Shown here piece after piece: positions 1 through 9,529 of a stretch of 64,000 nt of DNA. Position 1 is the first letter of the stretch. Every line of letters starts with the position of its first letter. The stretch lies in contig CM060731.1 of the NCBI GenBank assembly GCA_030704615.1, forward strand, positions 73,386,756 through 73,450,755. The letters are read 5' to 3'. Under the pieces are notes generated by a model. That model was not told the origin of the DNA and searched no databases. It saw only the letters and a program-made list of their open reading frames with translations. The translations under genes were made by a program, and so were the position numbers. This stretch comes from Takakia lepidozioides. Lineage: Eukaryota > Streptophyta > Takakiopsida > Takakiales > Takakiaceae.

Positions 1-1060
1 TTCATGATTTTCAATCTGAACGGCAATACGGTACCCCGCATTTCCGTTCCCCCTTCACATACCTTAGTTGATGAACGGAAATGCCGTGCCACATTTCCGT
101 TCGGGAAAGTATAGAGGTCTCACCTGAACAGAAATGCGGTGCCGCATTTCCGGTCTGGAAAGTTTGAAGGTCTCACATGGATGGAAATGCGGGACCACAT
201 TTCCGTCCCACAGCTCCAAGCCTCATATACAAAACGGAAATGCGGCGCCGCATTTCCGTTCTAGAATGTCGGAAGGTGCGACTCGGACGGAAATGCGGTG
301 CCGCATTCTGTTCCCGTTGTTCACGATTTTCAGTCAGAACAGAAATGCGGTAGCGCATTTCCGTTCTGTAGAGTATTAAGGTCTGACCCTGGCGGAAATG
401 CGGTGCCGCATTTTGTTCCACAGCTCCATGCCTCACATACAAACGGAAATGCGGCGCCGCATTTCCGTTTTGGAATGTCGGAAGCTGCGACTCCGACGGA
501 AATGCGGTACCGCATTTCAGTTCCGATGTTTCACGATTTTTCATCAGAATGGAAATGCGGTGCCGCATTTGCGTTCTGGAATGTTGGGAGGTGCAACTCG
601 GATGGAAATGCGCTACCGCATTTCAGTTCCGATGGTTCACGATTTTCAGTCAGAACGGAAATGCGGTACCGCATTTCCGTTCTGGATAGTAAATGAATGT
701 CCAAGTGGTCGGAATTGCACTCCGGCTCCATGCATCAGATACAAAATGGAAATGCGGCGCCGCATTTCCGTTCTGGAATGTCGGAAAGTGCGACTCGGAC
801 GGAAATGCGGTGCCGCATTTCTGTTCCCGTTGTTCATAATTCTCAATCAGAACGGAAATGCGGTACCGCATTTCCGTACCACCTTCACATACCGTGCTTG
901 CTGGATGGAAATGCGTTACCGCATTTCCGTTCTGGAGAGTATAAAGGTTTCCCCCGGACGGAAACTCGGTGCCGCATTTCCGTCGCTCTGGTGCATGACC
1001 AAGATGTAAATACGGAAATGCGGTGCCGTATTTCCGTCCACCAGCAATCGAAAGAATCAC
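1..1060. repeat. 53-bp tandem satellite with a palindrome in every unit
   Basis: About 19 copies of a palindrome of the form GGAAATGCGG-NN-CCGCATTTCC. The GAAATG starts lie near 23, 78, 131, 184, 237, 290, 342, 395, 446, 499, 552, 605, 658, 749, 802, 855, 908, 961 and 1015. The step is 53 bp (51-55) except for one 91-bp step. The copy at 651-684 is a perfect 34-bp palindrome. The ~29-bp spacers are not unique: they fall into about five recurring types, so this is a satellite with internal higher-order structure. Because 53 is not a multiple of 3, the palindrome is read in all frames, giving spurious repetitive reading frames on both strands. The left edge is cut by the window. Confidence 0.93.
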
Positions 1061-1129
1061 TCGGGACGGGAAATCTGGAACCTGAATGGGTTGCATTGTT
1101 CCGAAACAACACAATTGCGGCTTGTCTTG

Positions 1130-3810
1130 ATGAGCACAACTTGATGAGACACCATCCTGTACCGAGCTGTGGGAATGCCCATTCCCTTTCTGAATCAGTC
1201 GCTGCCCACACCATCCACAAAGGAGTCCGGAAACCGAGAGGCGGCCACTGCCAACAGAGAGGTATGCAACGATAATCATTCCCGACCTGGACCGTCAAGA
1301 CCCTCCATAGCTTCTCATGTGGACGTATTCGACATTTCCGACGAGGAAGATGATTGCATTGAGGTACCCATGTCCTCCACACGGTCGTTCAAATCCGGCA
1401 TGGACGTCTCTGTAGGTGCTACACATGTGCCCTCGAGCATAACTCCAACTCGGTCCATTGTGCAGCTCCTACGACAACATCACCTCGATGGTTCTCGCTC
1501 CGAGCTGGCTGCTCTCGACTATGCCAAATTCCCCAGTCAGAAAGGTAACGTTTCTGCCTCTCCCGAAGTCGATGGCAATGTCATCTTCGAGTTTCCACCT
1601 GTTTCTTCGTCAAACAAAGCCTCCGGGATGTTAACAGACATGGATCGAAAGCATGACGGACACCCCTGGTGTGTGACCAGGACCAGTAGCACGAAAATTG
1701 CTGATGGTGTTCGTGTACGATATGTCCTCTGTGCGGGGAAGCTGAGGTGCCTCAATCCCACCTGCTTCCACTTTCTCTCCAAGGAGGGCGGAGAAACGAG
1801 ACGGATTGGACTGGCACAACGCATCATCCATTCATTGTCTCCAGCCAAGCTCCTGCGGGTTCTTTCAAGTGTGCACATTGCAAAGAACCACCGACGTGCA
1901 TGTCCATGTGCAGAGCCAAGCAATATTACGTAATCCATTTGCTCCCGGACTTGACTAGAGCTTGCATACATGTTGGGGTCCACTGCCACCCCTTGGCGAG
2001 AGGCAACATGCGTGAGGCTGTGCAGGAAGCACACGACATCATAAAAGAGGAGGTGAAATTGAGCCCCGGAGCCAGACCAAAGCAGATTCAGCTGAAGGCA
2101 GCCACAAGATTGCTCTTGGCAAAATCATGTCTGAAGATGGTTCTGACCGAGAGCCCTTGACCGGAGACGAGATGCGTGACCTCTTGGAGTCCGTCTCGCA
2201 CGTTTGTAGTCCGAATGTGCGGAATCACATCGTATCTTGCAAGCAGGAATTCGGCAAGGGGTCGGACATGTACTCAATCCTGGAGGTGAAACGAATGACT
2301 AGATATGACTACATCCAAGGTAGCAGGTTTCCAGGGCAAGGCAGCAAATCCGATCGTTGTTACATTTTCAAAATGTCGACGTGTGGGCCTGGGAGTGGAG
2401 TCGACTTGGTACTCGCATGACAACTGGAAACTTGTCGAATGCTTGGGTGATGTTTGATCACATCAAGCGAATTACAAACCATCAGTGGGTGACTATGGGT
2501 GCGCATGTTTATGACTATCACTCCAAGAGGCTCATGACGATTGCAATCTGCGAGATGAAAGGGGAGGACACACAGTCCGAGATGCATCTGTGGGAGGGCA
2601 TAACGAGCAGATGGCAAGGGCGGGATTGCTAGAGCCAATTTCAGGGGATTCATGGCAGACACGCTCAGGCCAACTGGGCAGCGGTGCCGCGTGTGTACGG
2701 TGAGGACCCCAATGTTCCAATGGAGGGAAGAGAGATCCTGTGGATTCCATTGGATGCAGAGTCTATCCCACTACACAACCAAATTTGTTGCTAGCTCATT
2801 CCAGGCTGAACACCGTGTCCTTTGTACGGCGTGGAAGGATGCACCCACATTGATGACGCGGAGGTAAAGTTTGCTATCATCGAGGCTTGGTGGAACACGT
2901 CTGGTGCAGTGGAGACAACCAATCTGGGAGCATTGCACAGCTGGTTGGGGTGGTGGCATTTTCGGTAATCGACAGTTCGACAGTACATGCGGGAGGTAGG
3001 CTGCTGTCAATTTCGTTCATTTGTCTTTCTGTTACGGACATTTCGATTGGTCCCTCACCATTGTTTGTGTCCTTCTAGGAGCGTGCTTGGATTCCGACAC
3101 GGACATGCCGAACACGAATATGGCAGAATCGGTCCACTCCTCCTGCGAGCGTCTTCTGCCGCACATCTGGTGGACGTAGTGACAGCCACAACGGAGGACA
3201 TCGACAGAGCAATCATGCAGCAAGCCACGTACTACAAGTTCCTAAGCGGCAAACAATGGGGCTTTGGGCCGGACAGGGAGGAATTGTTGGTACGAACAGC
3301 TTCGAGGTCCAAGAATCACTGAAATGGGCGACAGCATTGCGAGAGAAGATCAAAGGGACGCCTCTGCACCGCAGAGGTGAACACCTAGAGTGGGACGTCC
3401 GGACTCGCCCTGTGAGGCGGAGGATTGAAGAGGAACCTGGGTGCGAAGAGGATTCCTAGAGATCCGACAGGAACATTCGGACAGCACCTCGAGGTCCCGT
3501 CATGTTGCCGCACAATGTGTCTTCCAGCAGTGGAAGCCCAAGAAATTCCAGATCGCCGTCGCCTTCAACCGGGGATTTCGTGCGAGAAATTCCCACCGCT
3601 CCCTTGCCCCAGATTCCGCCCGCTGTTATGCAGTATGGCCAAGCCATTGTGGAGACGACTGTGTCTGCATCACAGTGGAGAATTGCTCGCACAAAGCCGT
3701 CGTTTCGAGGAGGTGTTCCGCAATTCGTGTGGATACACGGCAACGTTGTTTAGAGATGATAAGGAGGAATCCAGATGGGGCTGTCCCTGCTCCTACTTTT
3801 ACATGAAGAT
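1130..3810 (+). pseudogene. Decayed DDE-type transposase-like gene (non-seed-plant family)
   Basis: Consecutive frames give an ordered but broken protein. A Ser/Thr-rich acidic N-terminus (1169-1800) leads to a Cys-rich stretch with CxxC pairs (about 1730-1925). A segment with ACIHVGVHCHP (about 1950-2155) follows, then SRFPGQG and FKMSTCGPGSGVDLV (about 2320-2415), HVYDYHSKRLMTIAICEMKG (2505-2570), GFMADT (2645) and FHWMQSLSHYTTKFVA (2737-2785). A last segment, resembling the usual NMAESVH block, lies near 3110-3150. I recognise this order from repetitive transposase-like proteins of mosses, lycophytes and charophytes; the D...E/D...FHW layout resembles MULE-type enzymes. At least five frame changes and in-frame stops separate the segments, so it is dead. 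Terminal repeats were not found. Class assignment is inference. Confidence 0.72.
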
Positions 3811-3983
3811 TTGTCCATGTACAGTCTGCAGTACTTCACAATTCTGTCTTCTTCGGGTATTCGGCGGGAAAGGTTTGCAACTGAACTGGGAGACAAGGTG
3901 CCGCATAAGGGTTGGCACGTGCGAAATTTCGGAGCGGTTTGGTGTTGGCGAAGGCCGCCTCTACCAGTACCTACGACGATACT

Positions 3984-4006
3984 TGAAATGCGGCGCCGCA
4001 TTTCCT
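3984..4006. repeat. Isolated copy of the GGAAATGCGG palindrome
   Basis: A single TGAAATGCGGCGCCGCATTT-type copy stands outside the two clusters, just downstream of the decayed transposase. It has the CG centre that I take to be ancestral. Confidence 0.8.
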
Positions 4007-4253
4007 GTCGAGGTCGAATGAGGAAAGCAAGTTTTCGGAAAGCAGAAAAACATGAACCCTCCACATACAAAAATACATGCACGTGGAAACAAGTGAACGA
4101 TATAGTAATATCTTAGTTCGAGCAAAACAGGTTACTGGTAGGCAAGACATATGTCGGACCTTTCTGTGGCCAGAGTCTGAGGTACTGACAGCAGTACAGT
4201 TCTACTATCCGAAAAGGATGGGCGTACCATTGTATTGGGACCGCAAGCCAAGC

Positions 4254-4620
4254 TCACTGGTCCCCTGGATCCATATTCAGAAGAGTGTGAACCTCCTTGG
4301 GGCTCAACCCTGGTGCATGTATGAAGTGATGAGTTGTGGAATTACAACGGAGTCTCTTTAGGTACACGTAGTACAAATGCTTGCAAGGGCAGTATGATGC
4401 CCCCTTGTTCGCCATGATCTGGAAGTCGTTGCAATTGCAGGTGGGTAATTCTGAAATGGTGATGGTGTACGTACACCTCATTGCGAACAGCTGAGCCTGC
4501 CGTGGCCATCTGATACACACGCCCAAATCCTGGGGGGGCACTTCTGTCGAGCTCTGGATTGTACAGTTCATCCGAAGTGCATTCCCCATCCTTGTCTCGT
4601 TCACTTTTGAGGGAGGTCAC
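4254..4620 (-). pseudogene. SWIM zinc-finger fragment of a transposase-like protein
   Basis: On the minus strand one frame reads CNCNDFQIM, then YCPCKHLYYVYL, which is the CxCx(n)CxH pattern of a SWIM zinc finger, followed by FIHAPGLSPKEVHTLL. The preceding residues are in a different frame (GRVYQMATAGSAVRNEVYVH), so a frameshift separates the two. SWIM fingers form the DNA-binding C-terminus of many MULE-like transposases. The orientation is opposite to the transposase relic at 1.1-3.8 kb, so this is either a second element or an inverted piece of the first. It is too short and broken to be active. Confidence 0.68.
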
Positions 4621-5638
4621 CGCCTCTTCGGTTTCCCCGAGCTGTCGTGTCCCATTGTTCTTGCTCTCATAGGGGTCGGTGGTGGAGGCTGTGGAAGCGG
4701 AAATGGTTGTCTGGGGATGTCAGTGCGCTGCACATCCGAAATCCTGCGGCGGTAAGGGTGTTGGCCTCAACCTGACTCGGATCGCAGCCTGGTTCCACCG
4801 GCCACACCGGGGGAGCCTCTGGCATTGTTTGTATGCCGTACTTGGGGCTTTCCCATACACGCAAGTATAATGTCGTGCCTGCAAAACCAGAACTGGGTGG
4901 TTGTCGCCTCCGCAGACTCCATTGGTTCAATCGCGGCAAAAGGGTCAGCTTCATTCCAATGTTAAGGCATGTAAAACCGCGGAATACTCTATACAGGCCA
5001 GTATGCGACGTCCTTTTGCAGTGGTATACTGGATTTCCCGTTGCACGGTCACTTATTTCCATGAGCGGATCTAAAAAACCATGAGCGGACTTGTTACTGA
5101 CAACATATCTTCGCCGCATTACATGATCTGGAACGTCCAAAAAACGGCAAGGTCAAATAAAAAACTATTATTGTTAATACTTGTTTAATCTGCCTCTGCC
5201 GCATTTCCAAATTTGGAGGAGTCCACTCATGAAATCCGCGTATCTTAGACTTCGGCTCACCGCTCATGCGGCTCATGGCTCATGGCTCATGGCTCATGGT
5301 TTCTGCTCATGAAATAGTAAACCTCATTGAGAGGAAAGGCCGAAGTTTGAAACAAATCATAATGTTACGGATGTCAAGCACACATATGTTACAGGAATAT
5401 GTTACAGGAATCCCACTTGGAAGAAATGGAATTGAAAGAAACTAACTTACAATTAAGCTGGAATAGGGGACATTCAATTGTGACTGCAATATGGAATAAA
5501 TGGAATGGAATAAATCAAAATCACAATTAAACTGGAAATCTCAAAAGTTGTGGATCATTGAATTGGTTTCAAAAATCATGAAGAATACTTTATTATTCAA
5601 CAGTGAAGAACGAAGACGCAGACATCGTTGGGGTTTAA
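4621..5638. other. No recognised gene; short GGCTCAT tandem repeat
   Basis: A 157-codon minus-strand reading frame (4667-5140) has no family I recognise. It may be leftover transposon coding sequence. A 7-bp unit, GGCTCAT, repeats about four times at 5270-5299. Single half-sites of the palindrome (GCCGCATT) occur near 5110 and 5200. From about 5320 the base composition becomes more AT-rich, without a recognisable feature. Confidence 0.5.
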
Positions 5639-5719
5639 ATGTACTGTCATATATGCCTGCCTAAAACTGAGATGAAGGATTATATCATGGTGATTCAAGA
5701 CACCCCCAGTGAATCTCTT

Positions 5720-5975
5720 GAAAACTTATCGGGTACCCAGAAAGTGATCCTACTGATTATTGTGGGTATTCAATGGAACCACATGGAGATTCTGAACTGG
5801 TTCAAATACACTACGGTGAGCCCGTGAATAATCTTTCTGTTTCTGATGATTCCGAATGGTCGGAACTTACAGTTTACGTAGGTGTGTATTGTGCCAAAAA
5901 TGAGGCCAATGCAACCGACCCGGGTCTGAGGTGGCTAAAGTATCCTATTGGTGAGTATTATGGGGATCCCGGAGT
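5720..5975 (+). CDS. Coding-like fragment cut by the assembly gap
   Basis: One frame is open from a TGA just before 5720 to the edge of the gap, about 85 codons. It reads GYPESDPTDYCGYSMEPHGD and later WSELTVYVGVYCAKNEANA and WLKYPIGEYYGDPG. The residue mix is protein-like and rich in G, Y, D and E, and no stop occurs before the gap. I do not recognise the family. The GY-rich wording could be the start of an internal repeat, which would explain why assembly failed here. The start codon and any splice site are undetermined. Confidence 0.25.
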
Positions 5976-6475
5976 NNNNNNNNNNNNNNNNNNNNNNNNN
6001 NNNNNNNNNNNNNNNNNNNNNNNNNNNNNNNNNNNNNNNNNNNNNNNNNNNNNNNNNNNNNNNNNNNNNNNNNNNNNNNNNNNNNNNNNNNNNNNNNNNN
6101 NNNNNNNNNNNNNNNNNNNNNNNNNNNNNNNNNNNNNNNNNNNNNNNNNNNNNNNNNNNNNNNNNNNNNNNNNNNNNNNNNNNNNNNNNNNNNNNNNNNN
6201 NNNNNNNNNNNNNNNNNNNNNNNNNNNNNNNNNNNNNNNNNNNNNNNNNNNNNNNNNNNNNNNNNNNNNNNNNNNNNNNNNNNNNNNNNNNNNNNNNNNN
6301 NNNNNNNNNNNNNNNNNNNNNNNNNNNNNNNNNNNNNNNNNNNNNNNNNNNNNNNNNNNNNNNNNNNNNNNNNNNNNNNNNNNNNNNNNNNNNNNNNNNN
6401 NNNNNNNNNNNNNNNNNNNNNNNNNNNNNNNNNNNNNNNNNNNNNNNNNNNNNNNNNNNNNNNNNNNNNNNNNNN
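5976..6475. other. Assembly gap (exactly 500 N)
   Basis: An unbroken run of 500 N. The round length suggests a placeholder of fixed size rather than a measured distance. Order and orientation across it should not be assumed. Confidence 0.98.
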
Positions 6476-6712
6476 GCGAATGGTAGGGTGGTACTGCTCT
6501 GTACAATGGGGACCCATTTCAGCCTACCAGCCATTGCAAAATTCACCCACAAACGAAATGAGCAATGACGCATTCTCGGAACGATGGACACAGAATAGAA
6601 TAAAAAGAGGGCACAATGAGGTTTTTATTGATCCACATGAATTGCATTTGAAGCACGTCTACTGTGCTGATTGTGCCATCAAATATTTAGCCATGTGCCT
6701 ACTGAATACAAG

Positions 6713-7490
6713 TCACGTTGTCAATGGGACTTCGACTGCTCTCAGAACTAGCTCATGAGTCATGGGGCTCCTCCATGTAAAGTCGATTGCAGCCGTTGTA
6801 CCGCCCCTAGTGATGTTCACCACAATGTCCTGCCCTTCAATCATACCACCATCGAATATGGAAATCTTCACGTTTTCGTCGTCCACACCAATGCGAATGT
6901 CCCCATACAATGGAGAAGAGGAGCGCACTCCTCGAGGAGAATAGGTCTCTCCGATGGAGTCCACCCACGTCCAGTGGCAGCAGTTCCACCGCAACAGCAT
7001 AGCAGTGCGCCTTCTTCTGCATGGGTGACCGTCGTAGCTGGGAAAATCGGAATCGAGGATGCGCAGGAGCCACGGACTCCTCAGACCAAGATCGTCACCC
7101 CGCTCGAAGGCGTAGTGGCCTACGATATACTCAAAGCCACCAATGTTTCCACAATCGAACCAGTATCTTCTGTGTAATCTGTGTACCAGATAACAATGTC
7201 TCCCGATGTGGCCGAATACCTTGCATAATCGATGCCTCCAAAGGGGCAGTCGTCCCGGTTCCGGAAGCACGACATCCTTGCAAAGGAGGACCTGAGGACG
7301 ACTTGGATGCCGATGACCTTGCGGACAGCTACGAAGCCCTTAGATTTTGGAAATGATACGAAGCGGAAGAGCAGTCCGGCCTCCAATAATGGAGCATCTG
7401 GGTCACACGTACCCACCGACGGAGGTGGAACGTGTTCATCACGCCAGCGGTGGATGAAGCCATACATCTTTCTCATCAACAAGTTATAGT
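6713..7490 (-). pseudogene. Left copy of a head-to-head paralogue pair, frameshifted
   Basis: Unknown protein family. In minus-strand order the segments are MSCFRNRDDCPFGGIDYARY, SATSGDIVIWYTDYTEDTGS, GGFEYIVGHYAFERGDD, SPWLLRILDSDFPSYDGHP, PLYGDIRIGVDDENVKISIF and DGGMIEGQDIVVN, ending HELVLRAVEVPLTT and a stop. The first two blocks and the rest lie in different frames, with a shift near 7150. The same blocks in the same order occur on the plus strand at 7794-8402, so the two are diverged duplicates facing away from a shared axis. Cys residues near the start (CFRNRDDC) could bind a metal, but no known domain is evident. It may be cargo of the surrounding transposons. Confidence 0.6.
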
Positions 7491-7504
7491 TTGAGATCTG
7501 CCAC

Positions 7505-7568
7505 CGAAGTCCATCCCCCCGGATGGAAATTCGGCGCCGCATTTACATCGAAGAGGGGATGGACTTCG
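7505..7568. repeat. Hairpin with 14-bp perfect arms around a palindrome copy
   Basis: CGAAGTCCATCCCC at 7505-7518 is matched exactly by its reverse complement at 7555-7568. The loop holds a diverged copy of the GGAAATGCGG palindrome (7525-7546). It lies between the two head-to-head paralogues. Confidence 0.85.
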
Positions 7569-7793
7569 TCGTGTCCAGTGGCTATCGGCCCACCTGGCAG
7601 TGAGTGCCCATAGTTTGCATGGCAGGGTAGGAAACAGAAACGGCTACATTCATGCAGCAGCCAATCTTCATCGGTCCAGGATCCTGTAGGGGGAAATTTA
7701 AATGTGCCCTGGAGTGTTTGTGAGGAATTGCAGCGTTAGCTTGAACTTTTCCAGCCACCGCGCTGCTCCTCCTCCATCCGGGAGCTGCTGTCA

Positions 7794-8402
7794 TTGAGCG
7801 TACTCCGCTACTCTTTTTCAAGGATGCCGTGCCGCCGAAATCCAGCCGACTGCCCTTATCATGGCCACGATTATGCTATGTTCAAACCAGAATCAGGAGA
7901 CATCATTGTCTGGCTCTCTGTTTTCACAGACGCTGCTGGAATCAAGCAAGAGTCTTTGCGCGCAATGGAGTATCTGGAGGGCTATTACCGCTTTGAACGA
8001 GGTGAGGGCGAGGGTCAATGCGGTCCGTGGGTCCTGAAAATTGTTGACCTCGATATACCAAGCTGGAAAGGGATGCCGGATAGATCACGCACGGCCTCGC
8101 TTTGGCGCTAGAACTGCTGCCAGTGGACCAGGGAGGACGGCACCGGGGAAAACTATATACGTGCAGATCACTCTGCTCTTCCAGTGTATGGAGACATTCG
8201 GCTGCGTTGCGAAGACGAATCGCACGGGCACATGAGGCCCACAGTGACCTTGTCAATGTATGATGGTGGTATCATTGATGGACATGACATTGTCGTCGGC
8301 TCCAGCAAGGGCAGCAGAACGACCGAATTGCAGTTTACCTCGAGGTGCCGCAGCAGTGATGAGCTTGTTTTGAGGGGTATCGAAGTTCCGTCGACTTGGT
8401 GA
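7794..8402 (+). pseudogene. Right copy of the head-to-head paralogue pair
   Basis: The blocks are MPCRRNPADCPYHGHDYAMF, KPESGDIIVWLSVFTDAAG, YLEGYYRFERGEG, GPWVLKIVDLDIPSWKGMP, VYGDIRLRCEDE and MYDGGIIDGHDIVVG, ending in DELVLRGIEVPSTW and a stop. The order matches the left copy at 6713-7490. Near 8110 the frame continuing from the N-terminal half meets TAG where the left copy has TGG. An alternative frame there (ALELLPVDQGGRHRG) also has a partner in the left copy (AVELLPLDVGGLHRR), so the true frame across this joint is uncertain. An unrecognised intron would be another explanation. Function unknown. Confidence 0.55.
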
Positions 8403-8654
8403 AGCCCATGTAGAAGGAGGAAGGGCTTAGTTTTGTCTGCAGTTGATAAATGAGAGACATCGTGTCCGATCAATAAACCCATCGTACCTCACTTCTATAT
8501 GATTGTGTTTCATTGTGTTGAATAACTGTCGGAATTGGCCCACTGTTTACAATTTGATGTCTCATTTCTACAATGTGTCTGTCCGGATGAATATAGCAGA
8601 GTAACCGGTATGCGAGTCACGTGTCAAGAATATACCAGAGTAACGCCATGTCGG

Positions 8655-9395
8655 ACATTGAAATGCGGCACCGCATTTCCATGTCGGCATCGAAATGCGG
8701 CGCCGCATTTCCATGTCCGACAAGAAAATGCGGTGCATCATTTCCGTCCAGGTACACGAAATACCAACACGGGTCTATAAATTGATCAGAAAACGAGGTT
8801 GGCATTGCAAATGCGGCGACGCATTTCCAGCTTGGCAATGGAAACTTTTTTTTGGACAAGGGAATGCGGCGCCGCATTTCCGTACAACACTTCGAAAAGT
8901 GTGACATTTCCGACCAGCGCGATGGAATGCGTTACCGCATTTCCGAGAGAGGGTCTGCAAATGGACAAATTGCGATGTCCGTTCTGGAAATGCGGCGCCG
9001 CATTTCCATGTCCGTCATCGACTTTTTTTTAACAATGGAATGCGGTGCCAATTTTTTGCTGATGGGCCTGCAGTTCGAACAACGACCATCCCCAATACTG
9101 AAATGCGGCACCGCATTTTCAATCCCGCCATGTCGACCTCCTTGTTCGACCTCGTTGTTCGACCTCTGTAAGCGTGGTGGCATCCATGCAATGAGCGGGA
9201 GAGGCCAAAACTGGCGTGTGGACAAAGGAAATTTTGGAAATGCGGCACCGCATTTCCAATTCAGATTACTTTTTACTATGCCAACATTGAAATGGAAAAT
9301 TTAGTCCCTCCCCTGTTTTGGAAATGCGGTGCCGCATTTCCAAAAGAGGTTCTTAGAGTTGCCAAAATTTTGGAAATGCGGTGCCCCATTTCTGA
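8655..9395. repeat. Second, irregular cluster of the GGAAATGCGG palindrome
   Basis: About twelve palindromes lie near 8660, 8692, 8725, 8807, 8861, 8924, 8987, 9036, 9100, 9237, 9321 and 9373. The spacing varies from 32 to 137 bp, in contrast to the 53-bp register at the left edge. Intervening sequence is mostly unrelated to that satellite's spacers. Several copies have lost one arm base, for example at 9036 and 9373. Confidence 0.9.
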
Positions 9396-9529
9396 TTTTG
9401 GGAGCGTCGTGGTTTGGGCGATTGTGTGGCTGGAATGCACACTGGAGAGGGGTCACAAATGTCGGGCAGAATTTCCTTTATATACTCTGGAAGAGAATTT
9501 ACATTTACAGAGACTTCATTAAAATTCTA

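Noticed and set aside
134-1009. Several overlapping reading frames with repeated NGNAAPHF, EMRRRIS and KCGTAFPF wording
   Set aside because: These are three frames of the same palindrome. The 53-bp period shifts the frame each unit, and mirror frames appear on the other strand because the motif is its own reverse complement.
1-1060. CRISPR-like array: regular palindromic repeats with ~29-bp spacers
   Set aside because: The spacers are not unique but fall into recurring related classes, the repeats themselves vary, no cas genes are present, and the setting is a spliced eukaryotic genome. It is a satellite.
5773-6591. Long reading frames spanning the N run
   Set aside because: They are open only because N codons are read as unknown residues.
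8535-9522. Reading frames across the second palindrome cluster
   Set aside because: The same artefact of palindrome translation, with no other protein-like content.
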